This document shows positions 15,250-23,347 of a stretch of 41,317 nucleotides of DNA, in pieces (positions within the stretch are counted from its first letter, which is position 1; the number at the start of each line of letters is the position of its first letter). The notes beneath the pieces are model-generated. The model was not told the DNA's origin. It was given only the letters and a program-made list of their open reading frames with translations, and made no database searches. A program made the translations under genes and the position numbers. Where the stretch lies: assembly GCA_029261835.1 (NCBI GenBank), contig JAJDAO010000042.1, forward strand, positions 1 to 41,317, written 5' to 3'. The DNA is from Deltaproteobacteria bacterium (GTDB lineage Bacteria; Myxococcota_A; UBA9160; UBA4427).

Positions 15250-16068
15250 CTAGACCGTCGCACGAACCTCGCCCAAATAGAGCGCTGCGCAGAGCGGAGC
15301 CAACCACGAGCCCGGGTCGATCAGCGCGGCGGCGAGGGTCGGCTGCCCGGCCCCGAGAGCCAGGGCACTCAACACGAGCACTGCAAGTTGCACGGGGAAG
15401 GCCAGAATCGCCGCAGCGACCAGGGCTGTGGCGGTGGCGCGCACTGAGAGATTGCGAGCCACGCTGTAGTACCACGCCAGGCCGAGCCCCTGGAGCGCCA
15501 GCAGCACCCCGCCCCATTGCGGCTCCACCCTGAGCTGCAGATCACCCGCTGTGAGGATTGGACCCACGGCCTGGACGGAGACACCCAGCGTGCTCACCAA
15601 GCTGGCCGCCGCTTCCGCGGCGCTCCGGGCAAGCTCGGCACCCCCCAGCCAGCGATTCATCAACATGCTCGGCACCGGAATCAGGCACAGGGCCAGCAGC
15701 GCGCTGCGCGGGCGGCCTCGGCCCAGGTAGAGCAGGAGTCCAGCCACGGCCGCGCCCGCGAGTGGCCGAGCGACGTAGATCACGGAGGCGAGAGAGGCCA
15801 GGATCTGTCCCACCAGACAGACAGCGATGAGTGCCAGGGCGGGGCCGCGCAGGGGACGGCCGGGCGAGTCGGCTCGGATGGCCAGGATCAAGAGCGGCAC
15901 GAAGCCCAGGCTGTACCGCGACCACGAGTGCAGAAGCCAGTGGCCCATCAGATCGTGAAGGGTCGGGGAGAGCGCCACCAGCAGAGCCAGCCACAGCGCC
16001 GTCTCTCCGAGCCACCGCAGATGGCTGCTGCGCTCGTGCTGTGCTCGCGGCTCCCTCACCAGCGCCAT
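15250..16068 (-). CDS. Exosortase-family membrane protein lacking the catalytic triad
   Basis: 272 residues with about seven or eight membrane helices and a strong ribosome site (GGGAGGAGGA) directly before the ATG. The exosortase outline is clear: RYSLGFVPLL (51-60) replaces the usual YSHG...PL, then IPVP (130-133), LGVSVQAVGPIL (161-172) and LRVEPQWGG (179-187). LRVEPQWGG aligns with the VAEACSG active-site segment, so the catalytic Cys is Trp185. AILAFPVQLAV (220-230) aligns with AILANALRI, giving Gln227 for Arg. LIDPGSW (249-255) aligns with the FHD..GW segment, giving Ile250 for His. The fold is therefore kept but all three catalytic residues are gone. Neither secreted protein in the window has a PEP-CTERM-type helix and basic tail. 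A non-proteolytic role in EPS assembly is possible. Confidence 0.75.
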   Translation of the reverse strand: MALVREPRAQHERSSHLRWLGETALWLALLVALSPTLHDLMGHWLLHSWSRYSLGFVPLLILAIRADSPGRPLRGPALALIAVCLVGQILASLASVIYVARPLAGAAVAGLLLYLGRGRPRSALLALCLIPVPSMLMNRWLGGAELARSAAEAAASLVSTLGVSVQAVGPILTAGDLQLRVEPQWGGVLLALQGLGLAWYYSVARNLSVRATATALVAAAILAFPVQLAVLVLSALALGAGQPTLAAALIDPGSWLAPLCAALYLGEVRATV

Positions 16069-16320
16069 TCCTCCTCCCGGCTACGCGCTTCGCGGCACAG
16101 GCAACGCCGGTGCTTCTTCGCCGCGCCGTCAATGGCGGCGCCCGACTCCTTGGCGGGAGTATCCAGATCAGGCAGCAACCGCCCGATCACGCACCGCCCC
16201 ACAGCGGGCTCCCGCTCCAAGTCTTATCTGCAACATCCTCCAGCGCCAGCCGTTTTCGACATCGCAGGTGTCGAGTGGACGGGCTCGGATGGCGCTGAGG
16301 CACTGCCCGAATGAGGCGGG

Positions 16321-17748
16321 CTATGAGGCGCCTCTGCCCGAGAGAACGGTTGGTATCGTTGCCAGGACGATGCGGAGATCATGAGCGAGTGACCAGCCAT
16401 CGATGTACCCGAGGTCGAGCCGCATCCACTCTTCGAACGAGACCTCGTTGCGGCCGCTGATCTGCCACACACAGGTGAGTCCCGGTCTCATCGAGAGACG
16501 GCGTCGATCGCTCCCCTGGTACTCGACGACCTCTTCGGGCGTCGGGGGGCGGGGTCCGACGAGACTCATCTCACCCTTCAGTACATTCCACAGCTGAGGC
16601 AGCTCGTCGACGCTCCACTTGCGCAGCCAACGCCCGGCCGGGGTCACGCGCGGATCCTGAGAGATCTTGAATACGGGACCGTCCATCTCGTTCAGCTCGA
16701 GCAGATCGGCTCGCCGGCGCTCGGCGTCGGCCACCATCGTTCGCAGCTTGAGCATTTCGAAGCGTCGGCCATTGAGCCCACAGCGAAGCTGGCGAAAGAA
16801 GATCGGCCCGGGAGAAGTCAGCCGAATCGCCAGAGCGGCGCAAGCAATCACGGGCAGCGAGAGGCAGAGTCCGAGGGTTGCCCCCACGATATCGATGCCG
16901 CGCTTGGCCGCCAGCGCCACCTCACTGTGATGAACCGGGGCGAATCGCAGAGTGCTCAGGGAGTCGAAGCGTCCCACACGCGGCGGCGGCAGCACGTCGC
17001 CAAATAGATCGGAGAGCAGTGTCAGCGGCACGCCGATGAGCGCGCACTCCCTCACGACTGGAGCCAGCGACCCGATCATGGTGCGCGGGCATGCGACCAG
17101 AACTTCGTCCACGTTTTCGCTCCGAAGCAGGAGCGGCAGATCCATGAACTTGTGGATCTGATCGGCTGGCACCGCGGGAGTGAAGCCACTTTCACCGTCG
17201 AAGCCACTTTCACCGTCGTCGAGGAACGCGACGATCCGTTGCCCCCATTCCGGGTGGGCGAGGACCCTGTCCTGGGCCGCTCGCGCGAGCGGCCCAGCGC
17301 CAACGATCAGGACGTTCCGGTAGTTGCTACCCGCTCGACGGGCGACGTTGAGCACTGAGTACACGAGGACTCGTACGCTACCGAGGACCACGAAGATCCC
17401 GCTGCCGAGGAGGAGGGGGAACACGCGATCGACGGGTGCGTTGAACGAGAAGGCCAGCGTCGATAGGACCAGCCCACCCAATGCGCAGCCGAGCAGCAGA
17501 CGTTGCAGCCGCTCGAGCATGCCCCAGCGGCGCTGCGACTCGTAGATGCCGAAGCGGGCGAGCATCGCCGACCAGCAGAGCCCGAGCAGAACCGCAAGCC
17601 CGAGCTCGACCCACGACTGCATCGGGCGATCGGGCGTGCCGAGCTGCACACCGTCGTAGCGCAGCAGCAGCAGGAATAGGCTCGCCGCGACGGTGCTGTC
17701 CATCGCGGCGGCAATGAGCTGGATCTGTCGTTCGCGCGCCTTGAGCAT
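16321..17748 (-). CDS. Polyprenyl glycosylphosphotransferase (EPS initiating sugar transferase)
   Basis: 475 residues with the full PHPT architecture. There are four N-terminal membrane helices (about 12-130), a CoA-binding-like Rossmann domain (VLIVGAGPLARAAQDRVL, near 145-162), a re-entrant helix around 280-310 and the C-terminal catalytic domain. In that domain, SPGPIFFRQLRCGLNGRRF, FEMLKLRTMV and VGPRPPTPEEV are the family motifs. It transfers a sugar-1-phosphate from UDP-sugar to undecaprenyl phosphate, the first committed step of repeat-unit synthesis. AAGGA lies six bases before the ATG. An in-frame perfect 18-bp tandem duplication (17182-17217) adds a second DGESGF to the Rossmann domain. 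A long structured leader lies upstream. Confidence 0.93.
   Translation of the reverse strand: MLKARERQIQLIAAAMDSTVAASLFLLLLRYDGVQLGTPDRPMQSWVELGLAVLLGLCWSAMLARFGIYESQRRWGMLERLQRLLLGCALGGLVLSTLAFSFNAPVDRVFPLLLGSGIFVVLGSVRVLVYSVLNVARRAGSNYRNVLIVGAGPLARAAQDRVLAHPEWGQRIVAFLDDGESGFDGESGFTPAVPADQIHKFMDLPLLLRSENVDEVLVACPRTMIGSLAPVVRECALIGVPLTLLSDLFGDVLPPPRVGRFDSLSTLRFAPVHHSEVALAAKRGIDIVGATLGLCLSLPVIACAALAIRLTSPGPIFFRQLRCGLNGRRFEMLKLRTMVADAERRRADLLELNEMDGPVFKISQDPRVTPAGRWLRKWSVDELPQLWNVLKGEMSLVGPRPPTPEEVVEYQGSDRRRLSMRPGLTCVWQISGRNEVSFEEWMRLDLGYIDGWSLAHDLRIVLATIPTVLSGRGAS
17182..17217. repeat. Perfect 18-bp tandem duplication inside sugar transferase gene
   Basis: Two exact adjacent copies of an 18-base unit (17182-17199 and 17200-17217). 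They encode DGESGF twice in the soluble domain of the sugar-phosphate transferase. The length is a multiple of three, so the frame is kept. The absence of any substitution suggests a recent duplication. Confidence 0.9.
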
Positions 17749-17881
17749 CAGTATCCTTCTGGTTCAGATACGAACCGGGTGTAGAGGGCACGGTTGCTTA
17801 GGCTCAGGGGAGCAAGAAGCGTACCAGCCTGGTCTCGTCCTCTCTGCGAGTGAGAGGGCTGGCTGGTGCGACGCGAGTCCG

Positions 17882-17963
17882 GCCGACTGCCGAGGAAAGG
17901 CACCGCGCTTCCGCCGGCTGAGCCTCCCCCGCAAAAAACTGCGGCTCAGCGACCGGCAGTGGC
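17882..17963 (-). other. Nested inverted repeats in leader of sugar transferase gene
   Basis: The outer pair is 17882-17892 with 17954-17963, ten pairs with one bulged G. The inner pair is GCTGAGCC (17917-17924) with GGCTCAGC (17943-17950), 8 perfect pairs. It lies between the rfbB stop and the sugar transferase start, so on the minus strand it would be in the untranslated leader or intercistronic RNA, 134 bases before the ATG. Confidence 0.45.
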
Positions 17964-17982
17964 GCACCGGGGAGCGCCTTTG

Positions 17983-19017
17983 TCAGCGGCGCGCGGACAA
18001 GCCGTAGTGCCGCTCGTAGAACTCGAGGTACTCGCCCGACTTGATCGGCTCCCACCAGCTCCGATTCTTCGCGTACCAGCCGACTGTTCGAGCGATCCCC
18101 TCCTCGATGTCGGCCTGTGGCGCCCAGCCGAGAGCGCGAAGCTTCTGCGTCGAAACCGCATAGCGCTGATCGTGACCCGGGCGCAGCCCCGTCACCGGAC
18201 GAATCAAGGATTTCGATCTACCCGCACACTCGAGAATCATCTCCGTGATTTCGGCATTGCTGCGCTCCGGCTCCTGGTTGGCGCCGATGTTGTAGATCTC
18301 CCCGGTCTCCGCCCGATCCAGCAGCAGCAGCAGCGCCTCGCAATGATCCTCGACACGCAGCCAGTCTCGGATCTGCGTGCCCCCGTCGTAGAGCGGGAGC
18401 TCGAGTTCGTCCAAGGCGTTCGTGATGAAGAGAGGGATGAGCTTCTCGGGGTACTGGTAGGGGCCGTAATTGTTTGTGCAGCGCGAAACGATGACATCCA
18501 GTCCGTGCGTACGGGAGAAGGCCAGCGCCAGATTGTCGGCCCCGGCCTTGGAGGCCGAGTACGGGCTCGAGGGTTCGAGCAGCGAGTGCTCGTCCGGAAA
18601 GCCCGGTGCTTCCACGTCTCCGTAGACCTCGTCGGTTCCGATCTGCAGGAAGCGCGCTGTGGGTCGATGCAGGCGCAGAGCTTCCAGCAGCACGAACGTG
18701 CCGTAGACATTGGTTTCGATGAAGGCGCCCGCCTTCTCTGTCGTCGATCGATCGACGTGCGATTCGGCGGCGAAATTCACCACACAGTCGACGTCGCCGA
18801 CCAGCTCCGTGACGAGGGCTTCGTCCCGGATGTCGCCCCTGACGAAGCGGTAGCGCGACGAGCCTTCGACACTCGCCAGGTTCTTCGGATTGCCCGCATA
18901 GGTGAGCAAGTCCAGGTTCACGACATGGACATCGGGATCTCGTGCCAGCAGCGTCCGCACAAAGCAGGAGCCGATGAAGCCACACGCCCCGGTGACGAGT
19001 ACTTTCCTCGTTGCCAA
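17983..19017 (-). CDS. rfbB: dTDP-glucose 4,6-dehydratase
   Basis: 344 residues, an extended SDR. VTGACGFIGS (8-17) is the NAD loop, GTDEVYGD (127-134) supplies the Thr-Asp-Glu active-site trio, and SPYSASKAGAD (151-161) supplies the Tyr153/Lys157 pair. RCTNNYGPYQYPEKLIPL and a C-terminal RPGHDQRYAV segment complete the RmlB signature. It converts dTDP-glucose to dTDP-4-keto-6-deoxyglucose, precursor of rhamnose and other deoxysugars. The start is a TTG with GGAGGTAGG upstream. RmlA, RmlC and RmlD are not in the window. It follows the DUF5989 gene in a minus-strand run that continues to the sugar transferase. Confidence 0.95.
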   Translation of the reverse strand: MATRKVLVTGACGFIGSCFVRTLLARDPDVHVVNLDLLTYAGNPKNLASVEGSSRYRFVRGDIRDEALVTELVGDVDCVVNFAAESHVDRSTTEKAGAFIETNVYGTFVLLEALRLHRPTARFLQIGTDEVYGDVEAPGFPDEHSLLEPSSPYSASKAGADNLALAFSRTHGLDVIVSRCTNNYGPYQYPEKLIPLFITNALDELELPLYDGGTQIRDWLRVEDHCEALLLLLDRAETGEIYNIGANQEPERSNAEITEMILECAGRSKSLIRPVTGLRPGHDQRYAVSTQKLRALGWAPQADIEEGIARTVGWYAKNRSWWEPIKSGEYLEFYERHYGLSARR

Positions 19018-19134
19018 ACGAACCTACCTCCCTGTGATTCCGGGGCAGGACACTAGCCCGGATTGTTCATCAAAGTCCTCCTGGAACGCGAGATATCCGC
19101 GCTTCAGCCAGAGAAACCGCCGCCCCGCAGTCCG

Positions 19135-19344
19135 CTAGAAGAGTGTGTAGATAAACGGCGCCGCTGCGCTTCCGCCGAGCATCACAAGCAGCCCGAGCCC
19201 CAGGATGGAAATGATGATGGGCGCGAGCCACCACTTCTTGTTCTCCGTCAGAAAGTCGACGAACTCCCACACCAGCCCGACGCGCTTCTGGCTCGCCTGA
19301 CTGGCGAAGTCGTCTTGGTGCTGCCCCCGTTGCGTCTCGGACAT
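19135..19344 (-). CDS. DUF5989 small membrane protein (SxtK-like)
   Basis: 69 residues: a hydrophilic N-terminus, then VWEFVDFLTENKKWWLAPII (25-44), a hydrophobic helix and the closing GGSAAAPFIYTLF. This is the DUF5989 pattern, a single-pass protein of unknown function found beside carbamoyltransferases and SxtJ proteins. In the saxitoxin cluster the equivalent small protein next to SxtI and SxtJ is SxtK. GGGAG lies upstream of the ATG. It lies 30 bases after the SxtJ-like gene and is almost surely in the same operon. Inference: it helps dock or assist the carbamoyltransferase at the membrane. Confidence 0.85.
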   Translation of the reverse strand: MSETQRGQHQDDFASQASQKRVGLVWEFVDFLTENKKWWLAPIIISILGLGLLVMLGGSAAAPFIYTLF

Positions 19345-19374
19345 TTGTGATCTCCCGGTTGCCGCAGATGCGGC

Positions 19375-19821
19375 TCAGAACTGCCTGAAGTAGCTCTCCT
19401 TCGAATCGCGCGGCCGCGCTGGCCGCCAATAGCTGCTGGCATCGGCCTCGAATCTTCGCTCGAGCGGATCGCGCCCAATGAGCCTGAAGAACAGGCCCAC
19501 GGGCGAGATCAGCCCGTAGAAGAGTACGCGCATCACGAGATGAGAGAGTACGAAGCCGATCGGGTACGAAACGACCGTCAGGCTCAGGTAGAGCGCCAGA
19601 TTAGCCCGCGGATACGTGAGTGAGCAGAGCAGCGAGACCAGACCCAGTCCGCAGAACGTGCCGCTAACGAGCGGCCTGCTCTCTCCGAGGCCCCAGGCGA
19701 AGATCAGCAGCTCGAGCCACGCGATGACCGCGAGCAAACCGAAACCAACGGCAGCGATCAGGCCGAACTGGCGCAGCGTTCGCTCGTCGGGCTTCAGATT
19801 GATCTCGATCATGTTGCTCAT
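19375..19821 (-). CDS. SxtJ-family membrane protein
   Basis: 148 residues from the ATG at 19821. A TTG at 19848 that overlaps the upstream stop is an alternative and would add nine residues. IEINLKPDERTLRQFG opens the protein, followed by four hydrophobic segments (LIAAVGFGLLAVIAWLELLI and three more). GLISPVGLFFRLIGRDPLER and a tail ending DSKESYFRQF are hallmarks of SxtJ proteins. The function is unknown, but the family almost always sits beside a SxtI/NodU carbamoyltransferase, as here. Confidence 0.85.
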   Translation of the reverse strand: MSNMIEINLKPDERTLRQFGLIAAVGFGLLAVIAWLELLIFAWGLGESRPLVSGTFCGLGLVSLLCSLTYPRANLALYLSLTVVSYPIGFVLSHLVMRVLFYGLISPVGLFFRLIGRDPLERRFEADASSYWRPARPRDSKESYFRQF

Positions 19822-19844
19822 ACGGGTTTGCTTCGGCTCCTTGA

Positions 19845-21677
19845 TCAATCCAACGCGAAGTCGGCCAGATAGGCCTCGGCGTCGATCTCCCGGGCGTTTG
19901 GCTGCTCTTCCTTCATGAGAATGAGGTTCTCGAGAACCAGCACATCCATGTTGGTGAACATGAAGCAGCGATAGGCGTCGTGAGGAGAACTAACGATGGG
20001 TTCACCCCGCACATTGAAGCTCGTATTGATGACGACCGCGCTTCCGGTCTTCTCCTTGAAGCGCTTGATGATGCGGTAGAAGCGGGCGTGATGCTGGCTG
20101 TCGACCGTCTGCACGCGAGCCGAGTAATCGACATGCGTCACGGCCGGGACTGTCGAACGAACCTGCTTGAGCTTGTCCAGACCCTTCACGTCTCCCGTCT
20201 GCTCGCTGAACAATCGCTTGGACTGGCTGACTGGAGCGACGAGAAGCATGTAGGGGCTGCTCTCATGCGGCCGCATCTCGAAGAACTCGTGCGCGTCTTC
20301 TCCCAGCACTGCCGGAGCGAAGGGGCGGAACGATTCGCGGAACTTGATCTTGAGGTTCATCAGGGACTGCATGTCGCTGGAACGGGCATCCCCAAGGATC
20401 GAGCGGCTGCCGAGTGCTCGCGGGCCGAACTCGGCGCGACCGGCGAAGTGGCCGACGACCTTTTGCTCGGCGATCAGGTCGGCAACGCGCGAGACCAGCA
20501 CATTCTCGTCATCGCAGCGATGGTAGACGGCACCGGCCGAATCCAGATCCCGGCGAATCTGCTCTTCGTCGAAGCACGGGCCGAGCAGGGAGCCGCGCTG
20601 GCTGTCCGCGGCCTCGGCTTCTCTTGGCTTGTCGAGCAGCTGATACCATGTGAAGAGCGCCGCTCCGAGCGCACCACCCGCATCCCCCGCAGCCGGCTGG
20701 ATCCAGATGTTGTCGAAGGGCCCCTCGCGCAGTACGCGTCCGTTGGCAACGCAGTTGAGCGCGACACCCCCGGCCATCGTCAGGTCTCGCGCCCCGGTCT
20801 GCTCGTGGACGTGACAAGCGATCTTGAGGACGATCTCCTCGGTGACCGCTTGGATGGACGCGGCAATGTCCATCTCGCGCTGAGTGATCTCGGACTCGGG
20901 CCGGCGAGGTGGACCGCCAAAGAGCGCGTCCATCTTGGGCGACGTCATCACGTCAGTGTGGCAGAAGCCGAAGTAGGACATGTCCATTCGAAACGATCCG
21001 TCCGGTTTGATATCCAGCAGCTTCTGGACGATGAGGTCCCGGTAGATCGGCTCTCCATACGGGGCGAGACCCATCAGCTTGTACTCGCCGCTGTTGACCC
21101 GGAAGCCCGTGAAGTACGTGAAGGCCGAGTAGAGCAGTCCGAGGGAGTGCGGAAAGCGCATCTCTTGCAGCATTTCGATCTGGTTGTCCCGCCCGCGGGC
21201 GATGCTGCCGGTTGCCCACTCGCCGACACCATCGAGCGTGAGGATCGCCGCCTCTTGGAAGGGCGAAGGGAAGAAGGCGCTCGCGGCGTGCGACTCGTGG
21301 TGCTCAGTGAAGACGTATCGCCCTCGGAAGGCTCCGCGCAGACCGCGGTCGAGCTCACGCGGCGTGTGGAGCTTCTGCTTGAGCCAGAGGGGCAGCCCCA
21401 TCGAGAAGAGCTTGAATCCCCTCGGGGCGTAGCTGATGTAGGTCTCGAGTATTCGGTCGAATTTGAGCAGCGGCTTGTCGTAGAAGGTGACCAGATCGAG
21501 ATCTGCTCCTGCGATACCGGCCTCCTCGAGACAGAAGTCCACGGCGTTCTGCGGAAACGCGTGGTCGTGCTTTCTACGTGTGAAGCGCTCCTCCTGAGCG
21601 GCCGTCCGAATTCGCCCGTCCTGAACCAGGCAGGCGGCGCTGTCGTGGTAGTAGGCCGAGATTCCGAGGATGTTCAT
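19845..21677 (-). CDS. O-carbamoyltransferase (NodU/TobZ/SxtI family)
   Basis: 610 residues from the ATG at 21677; the open frame upstream to 21893 is not supported. The N-terminal Kae1/TsaD-like domain opens MNILGISAYYHDSAACLV and has EERFTRRKHD (30-39) and FTEHHESHAASAFF (123-136), whose His residues bind the metal. The C-terminal YrdC-unrelated domain holds GRAEFGPRALGSRSILGDAR and INTSFNVRGEPIV. These enzymes use carbamoyl phosphate and ATP through a carbamoyl-AMP intermediate to carbamoylate a hydroxyl of a sugar or natural product. Here a sugar of the EPS is the likely acceptor. It leads the SxtI-SxtJ-SxtK-like trio and is divergent from the arabinose-donor operon. Confidence 0.93.
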   Translation of the reverse strand: MNILGISAYYHDSAACLVQDGRIRTAAQEERFTRRKHDHAFPQNAVDFCLEEAGIAGADLDLVTFYDKPLLKFDRILETYISYAPRGFKLFSMGLPLWLKQKLHTPRELDRGLRGAFRGRYVFTEHHESHAASAFFPSPFQEAAILTLDGVGEWATGSIARGRDNQIEMLQEMRFPHSLGLLYSAFTYFTGFRVNSGEYKLMGLAPYGEPIYRDLIVQKLLDIKPDGSFRMDMSYFGFCHTDVMTSPKMDALFGGPPRRPESEITQREMDIAASIQAVTEEIVLKIACHVHEQTGARDLTMAGGVALNCVANGRVLREGPFDNIWIQPAAGDAGGALGAALFTWYQLLDKPREAEAADSQRGSLLGPCFDEEQIRRDLDSAGAVYHRCDDENVLVSRVADLIAEQKVVGHFAGRAEFGPRALGSRSILGDARSSDMQSLMNLKIKFRESFRPFAPAVLGEDAHEFFEMRPHESSPYMLLVAPVSQSKRLFSEQTGDVKGLDKLKQVRSTVPAVTHVDYSARVQTVDSQHHARFYRIIKRFKEKTGSAVVINTSFNVRGEPIVSSPHDAYRCFMFTNMDVLVLENLILMKEEQPNAREIDAEAYLADFALD

Positions 21678-21856
21678 TCGAGTCGCTCCGAGGCACTTCG
21701 GTGCTGTCCGGCCCGAGCCCTTGACGCCGAGCACGCAGGAAGTGAGTGTCCTTTGCGCGAAGAAACGTGTCGATCGGGTCTTTGGCGCTGAGCTTACTGG
21801 ATTACCACTTGGCTGAAATCCGGGCGTATCGCGCGGACTGCGCCGAATGCAATAGA

Positions 21857-23347
21857 ATGAGCCGTGAACCCGTGACGACTCCCGAAGACGCACACCGATT
21901 CGAAGCCGGCCACAGGGACTTGCCGCTCTACGTCGATCTGGATGGGACGCTCATCCGGAGCGACCTTCTGTGGGAGTCGCTCTGTCTCCTCGCTCGTGAG
22001 CGACCGAGCTTGCTGGCTCGGCTTCCCGTCTGGCTGCTGGCGGGCAAGGCCGGCTTCAAGGCGCGCTTGGCTAGCCAGGTCGCGCCCGACCCCGCCACCC
22101 TTCCCTACCGCCCAGAGGTCCTCGCGTACGTCGAGTCCGAACGTAGACACGGGCGGCGCGTCGTGCTCGCCAGCGCGAGCAATCGAGTCCTGGTGGCAGC
22201 GGTCGCCGATCACTTGGCTCTCTTCGATGGCGTGCTTGCCAGCGACGGATCGACGAACCTGTCCGGCGACGAGAAGCGCGTTCGCATCGAGGCCGACGCC
22301 GGCAGTGGTCGCGCTGCGACGACTTTCGAGTACATGGGAAACTCCCGCGCGGATCTGCCTATCTGGCGACGGGCCGAGGTTGTTACGCTGGTCTCTCCGA
22401 GCCGTGCGGCGCAGCGCGGCATCGCGGCGACTGGGCGACCGCACGAGATCATCGCGACGCAGCAGTCTCCCTGGCGAGCCGCACTGCGAGCGATTCGCAT
22501 GTATCAGTGGGCAAAGAACGCGCTGCTCTTCGCCCCACTGCTGCTCGCCCACCAGCTCGGTGATCTGGCCCGCCTGCGAGACGTATTGCTCACGTTCGCC
22601 GGCTTCTGTGCCACCGCCTCCGCGGGCTATCTCCTGAACGACCTGCTCGACATCGAGGCAGATAGACAACACATACGCAAGCGCGAGCGTCCCCTGGCCT
22701 CCGGGATGCTCCCGATTCCGTTCGCCATCCTTCTGATCGTCGGACTCCTTGGCGGCGGCTTCGGCGCGTCACTCCTGCTGCTGCCGTCGGCCTGTACTGC
22801 CATGTTGGCCGCCTACCTGCTTCTCACGCTCTCGTACTCGTTCTATTTCAAGCAGCGTCTCATGCTCGACGTATTGCTGTTGGCCGGCCTCTATACCCAC
22901 CGCGTGCTGACCGGTGGTGTGGCGGCGGCCGTTCCGCTCTCCCCCTGGCTTCTGGCTTTCTCGACCTTCTTCTTTCTGAGCCTCGCGTTGGTGAAGCGCT
23001 ATGTCGAACTGCTCGCCGCTCGAACACGAGAGCGTGAGAACGTCAGCCGGCGTGCCTACGAAGTCGGTGACCTCAGCCTGGTGGAGACGATGGGTGTGGC
23101 GTGCGGCTACATCTCGGTCCTCGTGCTCTGTCTCTTCGTCAACAGCGACGAAGTCAGCAAGCTCTACCGGACACCGGACCTTCTCTGGCTGATGTGCCCG
23201 ATCATGCTCTACTGGATATCGCGCGTATGGCTCCTGGCACGCCGAGGCGAGCTGCACGACGACCCTGTGCTCTTCGCGACCACGGACCGGAACAGCTACT
23301 TCGCCGGCGCCCTGATCGGTGCCGTTGTGATGGCCGCGACATGGTGA
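21857..23347 (+). CDS. HAD phosphatase-UbiA prenyltransferase fusion (phosphoribosyl-polyprenyl-P synthase-like)
   Basis: 496 residues from the ATG at 21857. A GTG at 21746 with a better ribosome site would add 37 poorly convincing residues. Residues 1-200 are a HAD-type domain: YVDLDGTLIRSD (25-36) with the nucleophile Asp27, then SASNR and a MGNSRADLPIW loop. The rest is a UbiA membrane prenyltransferase with NDLLDIEADRQ, the NDxxDxxxD prenyl-phosphate motif, and a second acidic motif in VKRYVELLAARTRER. Domain pair and neighbours match the arabinosylation gene noeC of Azorhizobium. Inference: the UbiA half joins PRPP to polyprenyl phosphate and the HAD half removes the 5-phosphate, giving polyprenyl-phospho-ribose. 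Its 3' end overlaps the DprE1-like gene by seven bases. Confidence 0.88.
   Translation: MSREPVTTPEDAHRFEAGHRDLPLYVDLDGTLIRSDLLWESLCLLARERPSLLARLPVWLLAGKAGFKARLASQVAPDPATLPYRPEVLAYVESERRHGRRVVLASASNRVLVAAVADHLALFDGVLASDGSTNLSGDEKRVRIEADAGSGRAATTFEYMGNSRADLPIWRRAEVVTLVSPSRAAQRGIAATGRPHEIIATQQSPWRAALRAIRMYQWAKNALLFAPLLLAHQLGDLARLRDVLLTFAGFCATASAGYLLNDLLDIEADRQHIRKRERPLASGMLPIPFAILLIVGLLGGGFGASLLLLPSACTAMLAAYLLLTLSYSFYFKQRLMLDVLLLAGLYTHRVLTGGVAAAVPLSPWLLAFSTFFFLSLALVKRYVELLAARTRERENVSRRAYEVGDLSLVETMGVACGYISVLVLCLFVNSDEVSKLYRTPDLLWLMCPIMLYWISRVWLLARRGELHDDPVLFATTDRNSYFAGALIGAVVMAATW

Noticed and set aside
17182..17217. CRISPR-like repeat
   Set aside because: Only two directly adjacent 18-bp units with no spacers, inside a coding region and in frame.
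21689..21702. GCAC-TTCG-GTGC tetraloop in the divergent region before the carbamoyltransferase
   Set aside because: Only four pairs; too weak to claim as a terminator or leader element.
19980..21791. Long open frame (603 codons) on the plus strand
   Set aside because: Antisense to the carbamoyltransferase, whose motifs are unmistakable; the plus-strand translation shows no family features.
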